Positions 5,703-12,862 of a DNA stretch of 12,862 nt are shown one piece after another. The translations under genes were made by a program, and so were the position numbers. Positions within the stretch are counted from its first letter, which is position 1; each line of letters opens with the position of its first letter. Source of the stretch: CAVQGF01 sp045807945 (GTDB taxonomy: Bacteria > Acidobacteriota > Terriglobia > Terriglobales > Acidobacteriaceae); assembly GCA_045807945.1 (NCBI GenBank), contig JBJMGI010000028.1, positions 1-12,862 on the forward strand. The letters are read 5' to 3'. The notes beneath the pieces are model-generated. The model searched no databases, was not told where the DNA came from, and saw only the letters and a program-made list of their open reading frames with translations.

Positions 5703-6758
5703 ATGTCTATGGGAGCCAACATCGGGCCGCGCGGTCGGGCCATCCTGACCGCGATTGTGGAGACCTATATCTCTACCGGGGAACCCGTGGGCTCAAAGAC
5801 CATCTCGCAAGCAGGCGCGGAGCAGTGGAGCGCAGCCACCATTCGCAATGTAATGGCCGAACTTGCAGATGCTGGCTATCTGGACCAGCCGCACACCTCC
5901 GCGGGCCGTGTTCCAACGGCTGACGCCTACCGCTACTACGTCGAGCAACTGACGGGTAAGACCCGGATGTCTGAGGAAGAAGAAGGCAAGATCGAGAGCA
6001 TGCTTGCCGGCGCGAACGACGTACAGGAATTCATGGAGCGCACCTCACGGGTCCTCTCGTTGGTCTCTAGCAGCGTAGGAGTGGCGATTGCATCGACCGG
6101 CTCGCGCAATTCTCTTGAGCACGTTCACTTTTCGCGATTAGGTGATCATCGCATTCTCGCGGTCGTCGTTACCAAGTCCGGATTGGTCCGCGATCGCGTT
6201 CTCCGGTTGCAGCACGATATGGAGCAGGGCGATCTCGAGATCGCTGCCCGCTACATCAACGAGAATTTTCGCGGATGGAACATGGAAGACCTCCGCTCTG
6301 AGCTGCAGCGGCGCATCGAGAGCGAGCGCAACGAGTACGACCGCCTCATGAAGTCCGTCGAGCACCTCTACCGCGAGGGCGCGCTGACGGAAGATGCGAC
6401 TCCGCCGATGGTCTACCTGGAAGGCGCGGCGAATCTGGTCCAGCGTGAGGAAGACAAAGAACGGTTGGCGCAGCTACTGAAGACTCTCGAAGAGAAGGGC
6501 AAGATTGCTGATCTGGTTGCGGCGTACCTCGACGCGCGTCAGGAAGCAGTTCGCGTTGTCATAGGGCTTGAAGATGTGGCGCCGCATCTAAAGAATTTGG
6601 TTTTGATCGGAGCGCCGGCGCGTGCGAACGGAGAAGTCGTGGGCTCCTTTGCGGTGCTCGGGCCGCAGCGTATGGACTATCAGCACACCATCACCGCTGT
6701 GTCGCACATCGCCCGGCTGTTCGATCACATTTTGAACGAAGGAGACGAGGGCCGCTGA
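5703..6758 (+). CDS. hrcA: Heat-inducible transcription repressor HrcA
   Basis: HrcA is the dimeric repressor that binds CIRCE operators and needs the GroE chaperonin to stay folded, so heat stress relieves repression. The 351 residues are normal for the family. The N-terminal winged helix is at about residues 8-80 (AILTAIVETYISTGEPVGSKTI, SAATIRNVMAELADAGYL, HTSAGRVPT). The middle GAF-like domain includes HFSRLGDHRILAVVVTKSGLV, and the C-terminal part has the family's VVIGLED and GPQRMDYQHTITAVSHIARL motifs. ATG 5703 has no clear Shine-Dalgarno site; ATG 5709, two codons later, is a possible alternative. First gene of the operon, preceded by the CIRCE-like operator and promoter, so autoregulation is expected. 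Its stop codon overlaps the ATG of a 10-codon minicistron leading to grpE. Confidence 0.97.
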   Translation: MSMGANIGPRGRAILTAIVETYISTGEPVGSKTISQAGAEQWSAATIRNVMAELADAGYLDQPHTSAGRVPTADAYRYYVEQLTGKTRMSEEEEGKIESMLAGANDVQEFMERTSRVLSLVSSSVGVAIASTGSRNSLEHVHFSRLGDHRILAVVVTKSGLVRDRVLRLQHDMEQGDLEIAARYINENFRGWNMEDLRSELQRRIESERNEYDRLMKSVEHLYREGALTEDATPPMVYLEGAANLVQREEDKERLAQLLKTLEEKGKIADLVAAYLDARQEAVRVVIGLEDVAPHLKNLVLIGAPARANGEVVGSFAVLGPQRMDYQHTITAVSHIARLFDHILNEGDEGR

Positions 6759-6790
6759 TGAATCCGTATCGCGCGATCGTCATCCAATGA
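6758..6790 (+). CDS. Possible 10-codon coupling minicistron between hrcA and grpE
   Basis: ATG 6758 overlaps the hrcA stop (TGATG) and opens a frame encoding MNPYRAIVIQ. Its TGA at 6788-6790 overlaps the grpE ATG (ATGA). GGAG at 6741-6744 and GAGG at 6747-6750 lie upstream inside hrcA; the latter is 7 bases from the start. grpE itself has no Shine-Dalgarno site. The tiny frame could pass ribosomes from hrcA to grpE. A stable peptide product is not implied, and the arrangement could be chance. Confidence 0.35.
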   Translation: MNPYRAIVIQ

Positions 6791-7377
6791 AGATTCCCGT
6801 GAATAAAGGCAATGGAAAATCCGAAGTAGATGCTCGCGGCGCCGCGCTCGACGTGGACCACGAACTCCCAGCGGGTGAGCCAGGTGCGCCCGAGGCTTCC
6901 TCTGCGGCTCCCATCGCAGAGACTGACGTCCAAAAGCTCCAGGCCGAGCGTGACACGCTTTTCGACCGCCTCGCGCGGCAGCAGGCTGAGTTCGACAACT
7001 ATCGCAAGCGTGCGGCACGTGAGCAGCAGGACTTTCGCCAGTACGCTGTCAGCGACGCGCTGAAGCAGTTCCTGCCCGTGCTCGATAGCTTCGATCGCGC
7101 TATGGCTCTGCCGCCGAGCGGGGGCGATCAGAAGCTGCGCGAAGGCGTGGAACTGGTCCGCAAGCAGATGCTCGACACGCTGGCGCGTTTGGGAGTCACT
7201 CCTATCGAAGCGGAAGGCGCGCCGTTCGATCCGCAGTTCCACGAAGCCATCGAGATGGTGGACACGCACGAGGCGAAAGATAACCATGTCATCACAGAGC
7301 TGCAGCGTGGCTATCGTTTGAAAGACAGATTACTGCGCCCCGCAATGGTGCGCGTTGCAAGAAACCCCGGGAAATAA
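6787..7377 (+). CDS. grpE: Nucleotide exchange factor GrpE
   Basis: GrpE releases ADP from DnaK and so drives the Hsp70 cycle with DnaJ; it is a cytoplasmic homodimer. The 196 residues are typical. Residues 1-45 are a disordered acidic/Ala-rich tail; about 46-90 form the long dimer helix (DVQKLQAERDTLFDRLARQQAEF, DNYRKRAAREQQDF). The C-terminal beta domain carries the family signature: GVTPIEAEGAPFDPQFHEAI and the final GYRLKDRLLRPAMVRVA. ATG 6787 lacks a Shine-Dalgarno site but overlaps the stop of the minicistron described above. GTG 6799 is an in-frame alternative without better support. The stop codon TAA merges into the dnaJ ribosome site. Regulation by CIRCE/HrcA is expected through the shared transcript. 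Confidence 0.97.
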   Translation: MKIPVNKGNGKSEVDARGAALDVDHELPAGEPGAPEASSAAPIAETDVQKLQAERDTLFDRLARQQAEFDNYRKRAAREQQDFRQYAVSDALKQFLPVLDSFDRAMALPPSGGDQKLREGVELVRKQMLDTLARLGVTPIEAEGAPFDPQFHEAIEMVDTHEAKDNHVITELQRGYRLKDRLLRPAMVRVARNPGK

Positions 7378-7386
7378 GGAACACAT

Positions 7387-8523
7387 TTGTCAGCACAGAC
7401 CAAACGCGATTACTACGAAGTTCTAGGTGTCGAGAGAAGCTGCACCGAGCAGGAGTTGAAGTCCGCTTATCGCAAGCTCGCGATGCAGTATCACCCTGAC
7501 CGCAATCCCGGCGACTCCGTCGCCGAAGAAAAATTTAAGGAAGCTTCCGAGGCTTATAGCGTCCTCGCGAGTCCGGATAAGCGCCAGCGTTACGACCGCT
7601 TCGGCCACGCCGGAGTGAACGGCGGCGGCTTCGGCGCAGGCGGCAGCGGCTTTGAAGAAGTCATCTTCCAGGATTTCGGCGATCTATTCGGCGACCTTTT
7701 CGGCGGAATGTTCAGCGGAGCCGGGGGCGGACGGCGTCGCAATCGCGCGCAACGCGGCGATGATCTCCGCGTGGATCTGAAACTCGAATTCGAAGAAGCC
7801 GTATTCGGCACCGAGCGGGAAGTCCGCTTCCGCCGCCACGAGGCTTGCGACACCTGCAATGGCAGTGGGGCGCAGCCGGGCAAATCGAAGGTCACCTGCA
7901 CCACCTGCGGCGGCCAGGGGCAAGTCCGCATGCAACGCAGCTTCCTCAGCATCGCCCAGACCTGCCCAAGCTGTCGGGGAGCGGGAACGGTCATCACCGA
8001 TCCCTGCAAGACCTGCCGCGGGGAAGGTTACCAGCTTCGCGAGAAGGTACTCTCCGTCACGATTCCTGAAGGGGTGGAAGACGGAACGCAGATCCGCCAC
8101 ACCGGCCAGGGCCAACCCGGCGCGAACGGCGGTCCCGCTGGCGACCTCTATGTTGTCCTCGACGTGAAGGAGCACTCATTTTTCGAGCGCGAGGGCAAAG
8201 ATCTCTACTGCGTCGTGCCGGTCTCTTTTCCGCAAGCTTCTCTCGGCGCTGAGATCACCATCCCCACTCTGTATGGCGACCACGTGCTGAAAGTCCCTGA
8301 AGGAACGCAGTCGGGGACATCGCTGCGCGTGAAGGGGAAGGGTGTTCCCATCCTGCGTGGACATGGCAAAGGCGATCTGATCGTCGAAGTTCGCGTGCAG
8401 ACTCCGGCGAAGCTGAATAAGCGACAACGCGAGCTGCTGCAGGAACTCGCTGCGCTCACCAGCATCGAGAATAAGCCGCAACGCAAGAGCCTCTTTACCA
8501 AGGTCAAGGACATCTTCGGATAG
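7387..8523 (+). CDS. dnaJ: Chaperone protein DnaJ (type I Hsp40)
   Basis: DnaJ delivers unfolded clients to DnaK and stimulates its ATPase. Complete 378-residue class A architecture: J domain at about 8-70 with HPD at 36-38; Gly/Phe-rich linker at about 73-118 (GAGGSGFEEVIFQDFGDLFGDLF); four CxxCxGxG zinc repeats starting at C154, C171, C193 and C207; then the client-binding beta domains (VTIPEGVEDGTQIR, GDLYVVLDVKEH) and a C-terminal dimerisation segment. The start is TTG 7387, supported by TAAGGA (7375-7380), which contains the grpE stop and a ribosome site 6 bases from the TTG. Nine bases separate it from grpE. No dnaK lies between them, unlike the Bacillus-type hrcA-grpE-dnaK-dnaJ order. 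rsmE follows after 4 bases. Confidence 0.97.
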   Translation: MSAQTKRDYYEVLGVERSCTEQELKSAYRKLAMQYHPDRNPGDSVAEEKFKEASEAYSVLASPDKRQRYDRFGHAGVNGGGFGAGGSGFEEVIFQDFGDLFGDLFGGMFSGAGGGRRRNRAQRGDDLRVDLKLEFEEAVFGTEREVRFRRHEACDTCNGSGAQPGKSKVTCTTCGGQGQVRMQRSFLSIAQTCPSCRGAGTVITDPCKTCRGEGYQLREKVLSVTIPEGVEDGTQIRHTGQGQPGANGGPAGDLYVVLDVKEHSFFEREGKDLYCVVPVSFPQASLGAEITIPTLYGDHVLKVPEGTQSGTSLRVKGKGVPILRGHGKGDLIVEVRVQTPAKLNKRQRELLQELAALTSIENKPQRKSLFTKVKDIFG

Positions 8524-8527
8524 CGGC

Positions 8528-9241
8528 ATGACCCGCCGCCGCTTCATCGCCGACGAATCCCAGGGCGACAGCGCCGCGCTCGTCGGCGAACACGCCGCTC
8601 ATCTCTCCAAAGTTCTTCGCGCGAAGGTCGGGCAGGAATTCGACATTGTTTCAGACGGTGTTACTCGTCGCGGCAAAATCAGCAACATCACGGACGAGCG
8701 TGTCGACTTCGATCTGCACGAGACGGTTCAGTCAGCCGCAAGCGAGCAGCGAGCAGTCACACTCCTCCTCTCCGTGTTCAAATTCGACCGCTTCGAGTGG
8801 GCGCTTGAAAAAGCTGTGGAGCTGGGAGCTACCACTATCATCCCGGTGATCGCGCGCCGCACCGAGCCGCACCTTGCCAAAGCCGCCGCTAAACGGGTTG
8901 ACCGTTGGCGGCGCATCGCCCGCGAATCGTCCCAGCAATCGCGACGCGCGGCCGAGCCCGAAATTTTAATCCCTACCGATCTGAAGTCCGCAGTCGAGAG
9001 CGCGCAGGGAACTCGCGTGCTGCTTTCCGAGCACGAGTCGCCTCAGCGGATCCGTTTGAAGACTGTTCTTGCGGAGGACGCCTCGGGTCCGCTCGCGCTC
9101 GCAATCGGCCCCGAAGGTGGATGGACCTCAGAAGAGCTCAAGCTTTTCGAGCTGAATGGCTGGCGATTCGCTTCGCTCGGTCCAACGGTTCTGCGCGTCG
9201 AAACCGCAACCATCGCCGCACTCGCCATCGCCCTCACCTAA
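8528..9241 (+). CDS. rsmE: 16S rRNA (uracil(1498)-N(3))-methyltransferase
   Basis: RsmE methylates N3 of U1498 in 16S rRNA using S-adenosylmethionine and belongs to the SPOUT (trefoil-knot) class. At 237 residues it has the usual size. An N-terminal PUA-like RNA-binding domain (RRRFIADE, HAAHLSKVLRAKVGQEF) occupies about 1-70. The SPOUT domain follows with KFDRFEWALEKAVELGATTIIP and RWRRIARESSQQSRR. The knot region has GPEGGWTSEE at 194-203 and LGPTVLRVETA at 217-227, which form the cofactor pocket. ATG 8528 lies 4 bases after the dnaJ stop with no strong ribosome site, consistent with coupling. The dnaJ-rsmE order (sometimes with prmA) is seen in several bacterial groups. It ends in a double TAATAA stop, and I see no terminator after it. 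Confidence 0.95.
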   Translation: MTRRRFIADESQGDSAALVGEHAAHLSKVLRAKVGQEFDIVSDGVTRRGKISNITDERVDFDLHETVQSAASEQRAVTLLLSVFKFDRFEWALEKAVELGATTIIPVIARRTEPHLAKAAAKRVDRWRRIARESSQQSRRAAEPEILIPTDLKSAVESAQGTRVLLSEHESPQRIRLKTVLAEDASGPLALAIGPEGGWTSEELKLFELNGWRFASLGPTVLRVETATIAALAIALT

Positions 9242-9298
9242 TAAATCCCGCTTTTCCACAAACTTAAGTAGCTTTTCACATTGCTAATGCCTCTGCAC

Positions 9299-9314
9299 TC
9301 CTCGATAATGAGGA
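9299..9314 (+). promoter_or_regulatory. Ribosome binding site of the helicase gene inside a short hairpin
   Basis: GAGGA (9310-9314) is placed 7 bases before ATG 9322. It is exactly complementary to TCCTC at 9299-9303 across a 6-base GATAAT loop, so the ribosome site can be masked in a 5-bp hairpin. The hairpin is short and its stability in the cell is uncertain. The 80-base gap 9242-9321 otherwise shows no clear promoter. Confidence 0.45.
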
Positions 9315-9321
9315 CTTTCGC

Positions 9322-12258
9322 ATGTTATTCGCCCCCAATCCGAAGCAGAAGACTGCGATCGAACACGAGTGCGGACCCATGCTCGTGGTCGCTGGAGCGG
9401 GTACAGGCAAGACGACGGTGTTGGTCGAGCGCGTTGCACGCCTGGTCGGCAACAAGCTTGCGACCCACGAAGAGATCCTCTGCGTCACTTACATGCGCAA
9501 CGCTGCCGGCGAGCTGAAGGAGCGCATTGCAGAGCGCACTGCTGCCTCCCCAGAAGATATCCAGGCCTACACCATTCACGGCTACTGCGAAGGCGTGCTC
9601 AAGCGCGCCGGTCAGAAGCTGCAACACATCGAGAAAGAAGATCTCTGGATATATCTTCGCCAAAACATCCACGAGCTGAAGCTGCATCACTTCAGCAAGG
9701 CCAGTAATCCCGGCGAGTTTCTGCGCGACCTGCTCGACATGTTCGATCGCTGCAACGACGAGCTGAAGACTTCTGCCGACTATGCCGCCTACGTCGACCG
9801 CGTGCGCAAAGGCGACTTCCCGCTGCCGCGTGTTGGCAAATTCAAAAAAGGATACGAGCCCACCCGCGACGAAGTCCTCGCGCGCTGCGACGAAGTCGCA
9901 CGCGTTTTCACCACCGTCGAAGCCATTCTCCAAAAGAATGGCTGGATGCTGTACGGGCAGATGATTCCCGCTACCATCAAAGTGCTGCGTGCTGATCCCG
10001 AAAGACTTGCGCAAGAGCGCGCTCGTGCGCGCTTCGTCCTGATAGACGAGTTCCAGGATTGCAATCGCGGTCAGATCGAATTGATGGCACTGCTTGCCGG
10101 CGAGGAGCGCAACATCTTCGCCGTCGGCGATCCCGATCAGGGCATCTTCCGCTTTCGCGGCGCGACCAGCGCAGCCTTCGAAGATTTCCTCGAGATCTAT
10201 CCTGACGCGCGCGGCGTGGTGCTCGATGAGAACCTGCGCTCGCGCTCGCCGATCCTGCGCACTGCGTTTGGGCTCATCGAAGAAAATCCTGGCATCCAGG
10301 TTGCTGCGAAGACGGGGGACTCTTTTGCGCGCGCATTCCCGGTATCCGTCCGCGATGCTCAGAGCAAATTAGAAGCTCTGCCGGTGCTCGCGCTGATCGG
10401 GAAAGGATTCGATGCGGAGGCGAATGAAGTCGCTGCGCGGATCGAAGAGCTCAGAAAACGGCGCGCCTCCCATCCCAGCAAGCCGCGCTTTGGCGTCCTA
10501 TATCGGAACCATTGGCATCGCAAAGAGCTCCTTCCCGAACTGGCGGAGCGTGGGATTCCTTTTGTCGTGCGTGGGCTGAACGCGCTTGAGACTGCCGAGG
10601 TGCGCGATATTTCGGCCGTGTTGCGCGTGATCCTCAATCCGCAAGACAGCACCAGCCTTTTTCGCGTGTGTGCCTTGCCGATGTTCGCCTTGGATCCCGC
10701 CCCCGTCCAACGATCTCTTCGAAGTGCGGGCGGCAAAGTACCGCTATCGGAACTTTTGAAGGATCAGCCGCCTGCCGCGAACGTTTTAGCGATGCTGGAC
10801 AAAGCGCGGCAAGCTGCCGCCAGGGCTGACTGGAAGGCTCTGCGATCCGCGGAAGCGGCCACGAAGATCTTCGGTCTTGATGACAAGCACGACGCCCTTG
10901 CTGCATTTCTGCGATTCCTAAAGGAATGGGAGAAGAAGCCCACCACGAGCAGCGGCAAACTTGGAGAATTCCTAGCTTACGTGGATTGGATGTCCGACGC
11001 GAACAAGACCATCAACGTTGACTCCGAAGATGATCCCGAGCCGCCGCCGGAAGTTGTCCACCTGATGACGGCCCATGCAGCGAAAGGCCTCGAGTTCGAG
11101 CATGTCTTCGTTCTACGCGCGAACTCGGGAAGTTTCCCGGCGAGTTACCGCCAATCACTCTTCGAATTCCCGAAGGAGCTGCGCGCGAACCCCAATCTGC
11201 AGCCGGATTCCAAAGTTGCGCAGAGCGAAGAGGAGCGACGCCTCTTTTACGTTGCGATGACGCGCGCTCGCGACACGCTCACCATCTGCGCGAAGCCAGG
11301 CGCAGGGAAAAAAGATCCCAGCCCAGTTGGCTTCTTGCGCTCGTTGCTCTCGAACTCGAAGCTCAAAGGAGCGTTGCAGCAGGCCGCTTTCCAGCCCTTC
11401 ACGATTCCCATGCTGACGGCGCGCGCCGAACTGCAGCCGTCGTCAGGTGTGGGCGCCTGGCTGCTGCGGCCCCCCTCCGCAACTCTTGTGGATGGACCTT
11501 TAAGCGCTGGCGCCATCGAGCGCTACGACAACTGTCCGCTGCAATTCAAGTTGCAGCGCGAGTGGAAGATCCCGGGCAGCGTCTCGGCAAACCTGCTCTA
11601 CGGAAACGTCGCCCACCAGGTGCTAAAGGATTACTTCGACGCAGTTGTAGCCGGTAAGCCACGCACCGTTGAGCAGGCAGTCGCATTGTTCGTCGAAATG
11701 ATGACGGCCGCCCCTTTTGACGACGCTCACCAGCGCGATCTCTACATCACCAAAGGGAAGGGCGAGATCGCGGAGTTCGTCGTCGCGCAAACCGCCGCAC
11801 CGTTTCCCAAGGTGCTGCACACTGAGAAATCGTTCGACATCAAGGTGAACGACATCCGCGTGACCGGCCGCGTCGATCGCATAGACGATCTGGGCGACAA
11901 CACGGTTCGCATCGTTGACTACAAGAGCGGCGCGCCCAAGGACCAGGAGAAAGCCCGCAGGAGCATCCAGCTTTCGATATATGCTCTGGCGGCAAAGGAA
12001 GCCTGGGGCTACGATGCGCAGAAACTCGTGCTCTATAACCTGGAAGATCAGAGTGAAGCGGAGACCACGCGCGATGCCGCCGAACTCGACGCGGCGCGTG
12101 AGAGAGTCCGGAAAGTCGCCGCATCCATCGCCGCCGGCGACTTCCATCCTAAAACCGGATCGCACTGCGAGTGGTGTGACTTTCGCGAGCTTTGTCCCGC
12201 GACCGAAGAGCGGCTGTACTCGATAACCCTTGCACAAGCAGCAGTCAGCAAGAACTAA
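9322..12258 (+). CDS. UvrD/PcrA-like superfamily 1 helicase fused to Fe-S PD-(D/E)XK nuclease
   Basis: A 978-residue ATP-dependent 3'-5' DNA helicase-nuclease, by family a DNA-repair enzyme related to UvrD/AddA and AdnAB. Helicase motifs: Walker A GAGTGKT at 25-31; DEFQD (Walker B) at 242-246; GDPDQGIFRFRGA (motif III); LDENLRS (IV); HLMTAHAAKGLEF (V); FYVAMTRARD at 642-651 (VI). The C-terminal part from about 730 is a RecB/Cas4-like nuclease: GNVAHQVLKDYF, D852 in GRVDRID, D866 and K868 in VDYKSG, and QLSIY at 883-887. C738 in YDNCPLQF plus C949, C952 and C958 near the end form the C...CxxC-x5-C set that binds 4Fe-4S in AddB, so nuclease and cluster both look intact. ATG 9322 has GAGGA 7 bases upstream. 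rmuC follows after 10 bases. Whether it works alone or with a partner is unknown. Confidence 0.93.
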   Translation: MLFAPNPKQKTAIEHECGPMLVVAGAGTGKTTVLVERVARLVGNKLATHEEILCVTYMRNAAGELKERIAERTAASPEDIQAYTIHGYCEGVLKRAGQKLQHIEKEDLWIYLRQNIHELKLHHFSKASNPGEFLRDLLDMFDRCNDELKTSADYAAYVDRVRKGDFPLPRVGKFKKGYEPTRDEVLARCDEVARVFTTVEAILQKNGWMLYGQMIPATIKVLRADPERLAQERARARFVLIDEFQDCNRGQIELMALLAGEERNIFAVGDPDQGIFRFRGATSAAFEDFLEIYPDARGVVLDENLRSRSPILRTAFGLIEENPGIQVAAKTGDSFARAFPVSVRDAQSKLEALPVLALIGKGFDAEANEVAARIEELRKRRASHPSKPRFGVLYRNHWHRKELLPELAERGIPFVVRGLNALETAEVRDISAVLRVILNPQDSTSLFRVCALPMFALDPAPVQRSLRSAGGKVPLSELLKDQPPAANVLAMLDKARQAAARADWKALRSAEAATKIFGLDDKHDALAAFLRFLKEWEKKPTTSSGKLGEFLAYVDWMSDANKTINVDSEDDPEPPPEVVHLMTAHAAKGLEFEHVFVLRANSGSFPASYRQSLFEFPKELRANPNLQPDSKVAQSEEERRLFYVAMTRARDTLTICAKPGAGKKDPSPVGFLRSLLSNSKLKGALQQAAFQPFTIPMLTARAELQPSSGVGAWLLRPPSATLVDGPLSAGAIERYDNCPLQFKLQREWKIPGSVSANLLYGNVAHQVLKDYFDAVVAGKPRTVEQAVALFVEMMTAAPFDDAHQRDLYITKGKGEIAEFVVAQTAAPFPKVLHTEKSFDIKVNDIRVTGRVDRIDDLGDNTVRIVDYKSGAPKDQEKARRSIQLSIYALAAKEAWGYDAQKLVLYNLEDQSEAETTRDAAELDAARERVRKVAASIAAGDFHPKTGSHCEWCDFRELCPATEERLYSITLAQAAVSKN

Positions 12259-12268
12259 GGAGCACGAT

Positions 12269-12862
12269 TTGGCAACGGTGTTAGCAACGATCGCGGCAAT
12301 AGCTGCTCTGGTCGCGGTGGTAGTCGCGCTGCGCGGCCGTAACAACGGCAGCGATGCTGCCGTCTTGCGCAACGACATGGACCAACTCCGCCAGAGCACC
12401 GAGCGTGCCGTGCAGGGCATCAATGCGTCTGTGAGCACCCAGCTCCAGACCATGACTCTCAGCGTGCAGACCGGCCTCGCGGCGGTGAATACCGACGTAA
12501 CGAGTCGCCTCGAATCCATTGGCCGCAACGTTTCCGACCGCCTGAAAGAGAACGCTACCTCCGTCACCAGCTCATCGCAGCAGGTGAACGAACGCATGGC
12601 GAATGTGCAGACCACCTTCGCGGCGCTCCAAAAGCAAGTCGGCGAGATGAGCGAGCAGGCGCGTCAGATCGCCGATGTCTCCAAGAGCATTGGCGACCTC
12701 GAGCGCGTGCTGAGTGCCCCCAAGCTGCGTGGCGGTTTTGGAGAACTCCAGCTGGAAAACCTGCTATCACAGGTTTTCGCGAGCGAGCAGTACGACGTGC
12801 AGTATCGCTTCAGCTCCGGCGAGATCGTAGACGCAGTGCTTCACCTGCCCGGAGGCAAGGTC
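12269..12862 (+). CDS. rmuC: DNA recombination protein RmuC, N-terminal part (3' end outside window)
   Basis: The frame is open from TTG 12269 to the last base, giving 198 residues of an expected 350-500. Residues 2-21 are a hydrophobic N-terminal segment (TVLATIAAIAALVAVVVAL), probably a membrane anchor. A long coiled coil follows at about 30-145, rich in Gln, Val and Ser. The family's signature LSAPKLRGGFGELQLENLL starts at residue 148, and EIVDAVLHLPGGKV begins the nuclease-like core, which is cut by the window edge. RmuC limits recombination between inverted repeats in E. coli and is a predicted endonuclease of the restriction-like fold. The start is TTG: TAAGGAG (12256-12262) joins the helicase stop and a ribosome site 6 bases before it. 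Co-expression with the helicase-nuclease is likely. Confidence 0.9.
   Translation, partial: MATVLATIAAIAALVAVVVALRGRNNGSDAAVLRNDMDQLRQSTERAVQGINASVSTQLQTMTLSVQTGLAAVNTDVTSRLESIGRNVSDRLKENATSVTSSSQQVNERMANVQTTFAALQKQVGEMSEQARQIADVSKSIGDLERVLSAPKLRGGFGELQLENLLSQVFASEQYDVQYRFSSGEIVDAVLHLPGGKV

Noticed and set aside
9325..10014. Open frame of 229 codons on the minus strand
   Set aside because: It is antisense to the helicase Walker A region and is a composition shadow.
11623..12615. Open frame of 330 codons on the minus strand
   Set aside because: It is antisense to the nuclease domain and rmuC, both supported by clear motifs; the translation has no domain character.

Overview
The window reads as an ordinary, gene-dense stretch of bacterial chromosome with GC-rich coding sequence. 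Several features suggest an acidobacterium of the Koribacter/Terriglobia type: a small secreted protein of the GTVSDAKCG (DUF5818-like) kind, a glycine-rich TonB paired with a long LolA-like/M48 protein, and hrcA-grpE-dnaJ without dnaK. This assignment is inference from gene content and protein style, not a database match. No transposase, integrase, CRISPR array, tRNA, rRNA or phage gene was seen.

Layout. Positions 2-936 (+): the C-terminal part of a phosphohexomutase, then an FtsB/DivIC-like division protein starting 2 bases after its stop. Positions 1090-1467 (+): a small secreted Cys/His protein ending in a strong hairpin terminator. Positions 1552-2322 (-): thiG, convergent with that gene; a second perfect hairpin lies between them. 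Positions 2323-2680: a 358-base divergent intergenic region with operator-like GGACA/TGTCC repeats. Positions 2681-5549 (+): tonB and a secreted M48 metalloprotease, probably one operon, closed by a terminator with a GCGA loop. Positions 5606-5647: a CIRCE-like operator overlapping a good sigma-70 promoter. Positions 5703-9241 (+): hrcA, grpE, dnaJ and rsmE, tightly packed. Positions 9322 to the window end (+): a 978-residue helicase-nuclease with a probable Fe-S cluster, then rmuC, which has a TTG start and runs off the window.

How the genes work together. The central block is a heat-shock operon: HrcA should bind the CIRCE element and repress its own gene plus the DnaK co-chaperones GrpE and DnaJ; dnaK itself must lie elsewhere. 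The last block is DNA-processing: a single-chain UvrD-like helicase with an AddB/Cas4-like nuclease domain, translationally linked to RmuC. The tonB-M48 pair is an envelope module, and thiG serves thiamine synthesis.

Nothing here is a clearly new system. The points most worth a second look are regulatory: the CIRCE/promoter/palindrome overlap, a 10-codon minicistron bridging hrcA and grpE, near-identical stop-SD-TTG junctions before dnaJ and rmuC, and the two-domain helicase-nuclease and LolA-like/M48 proteins.
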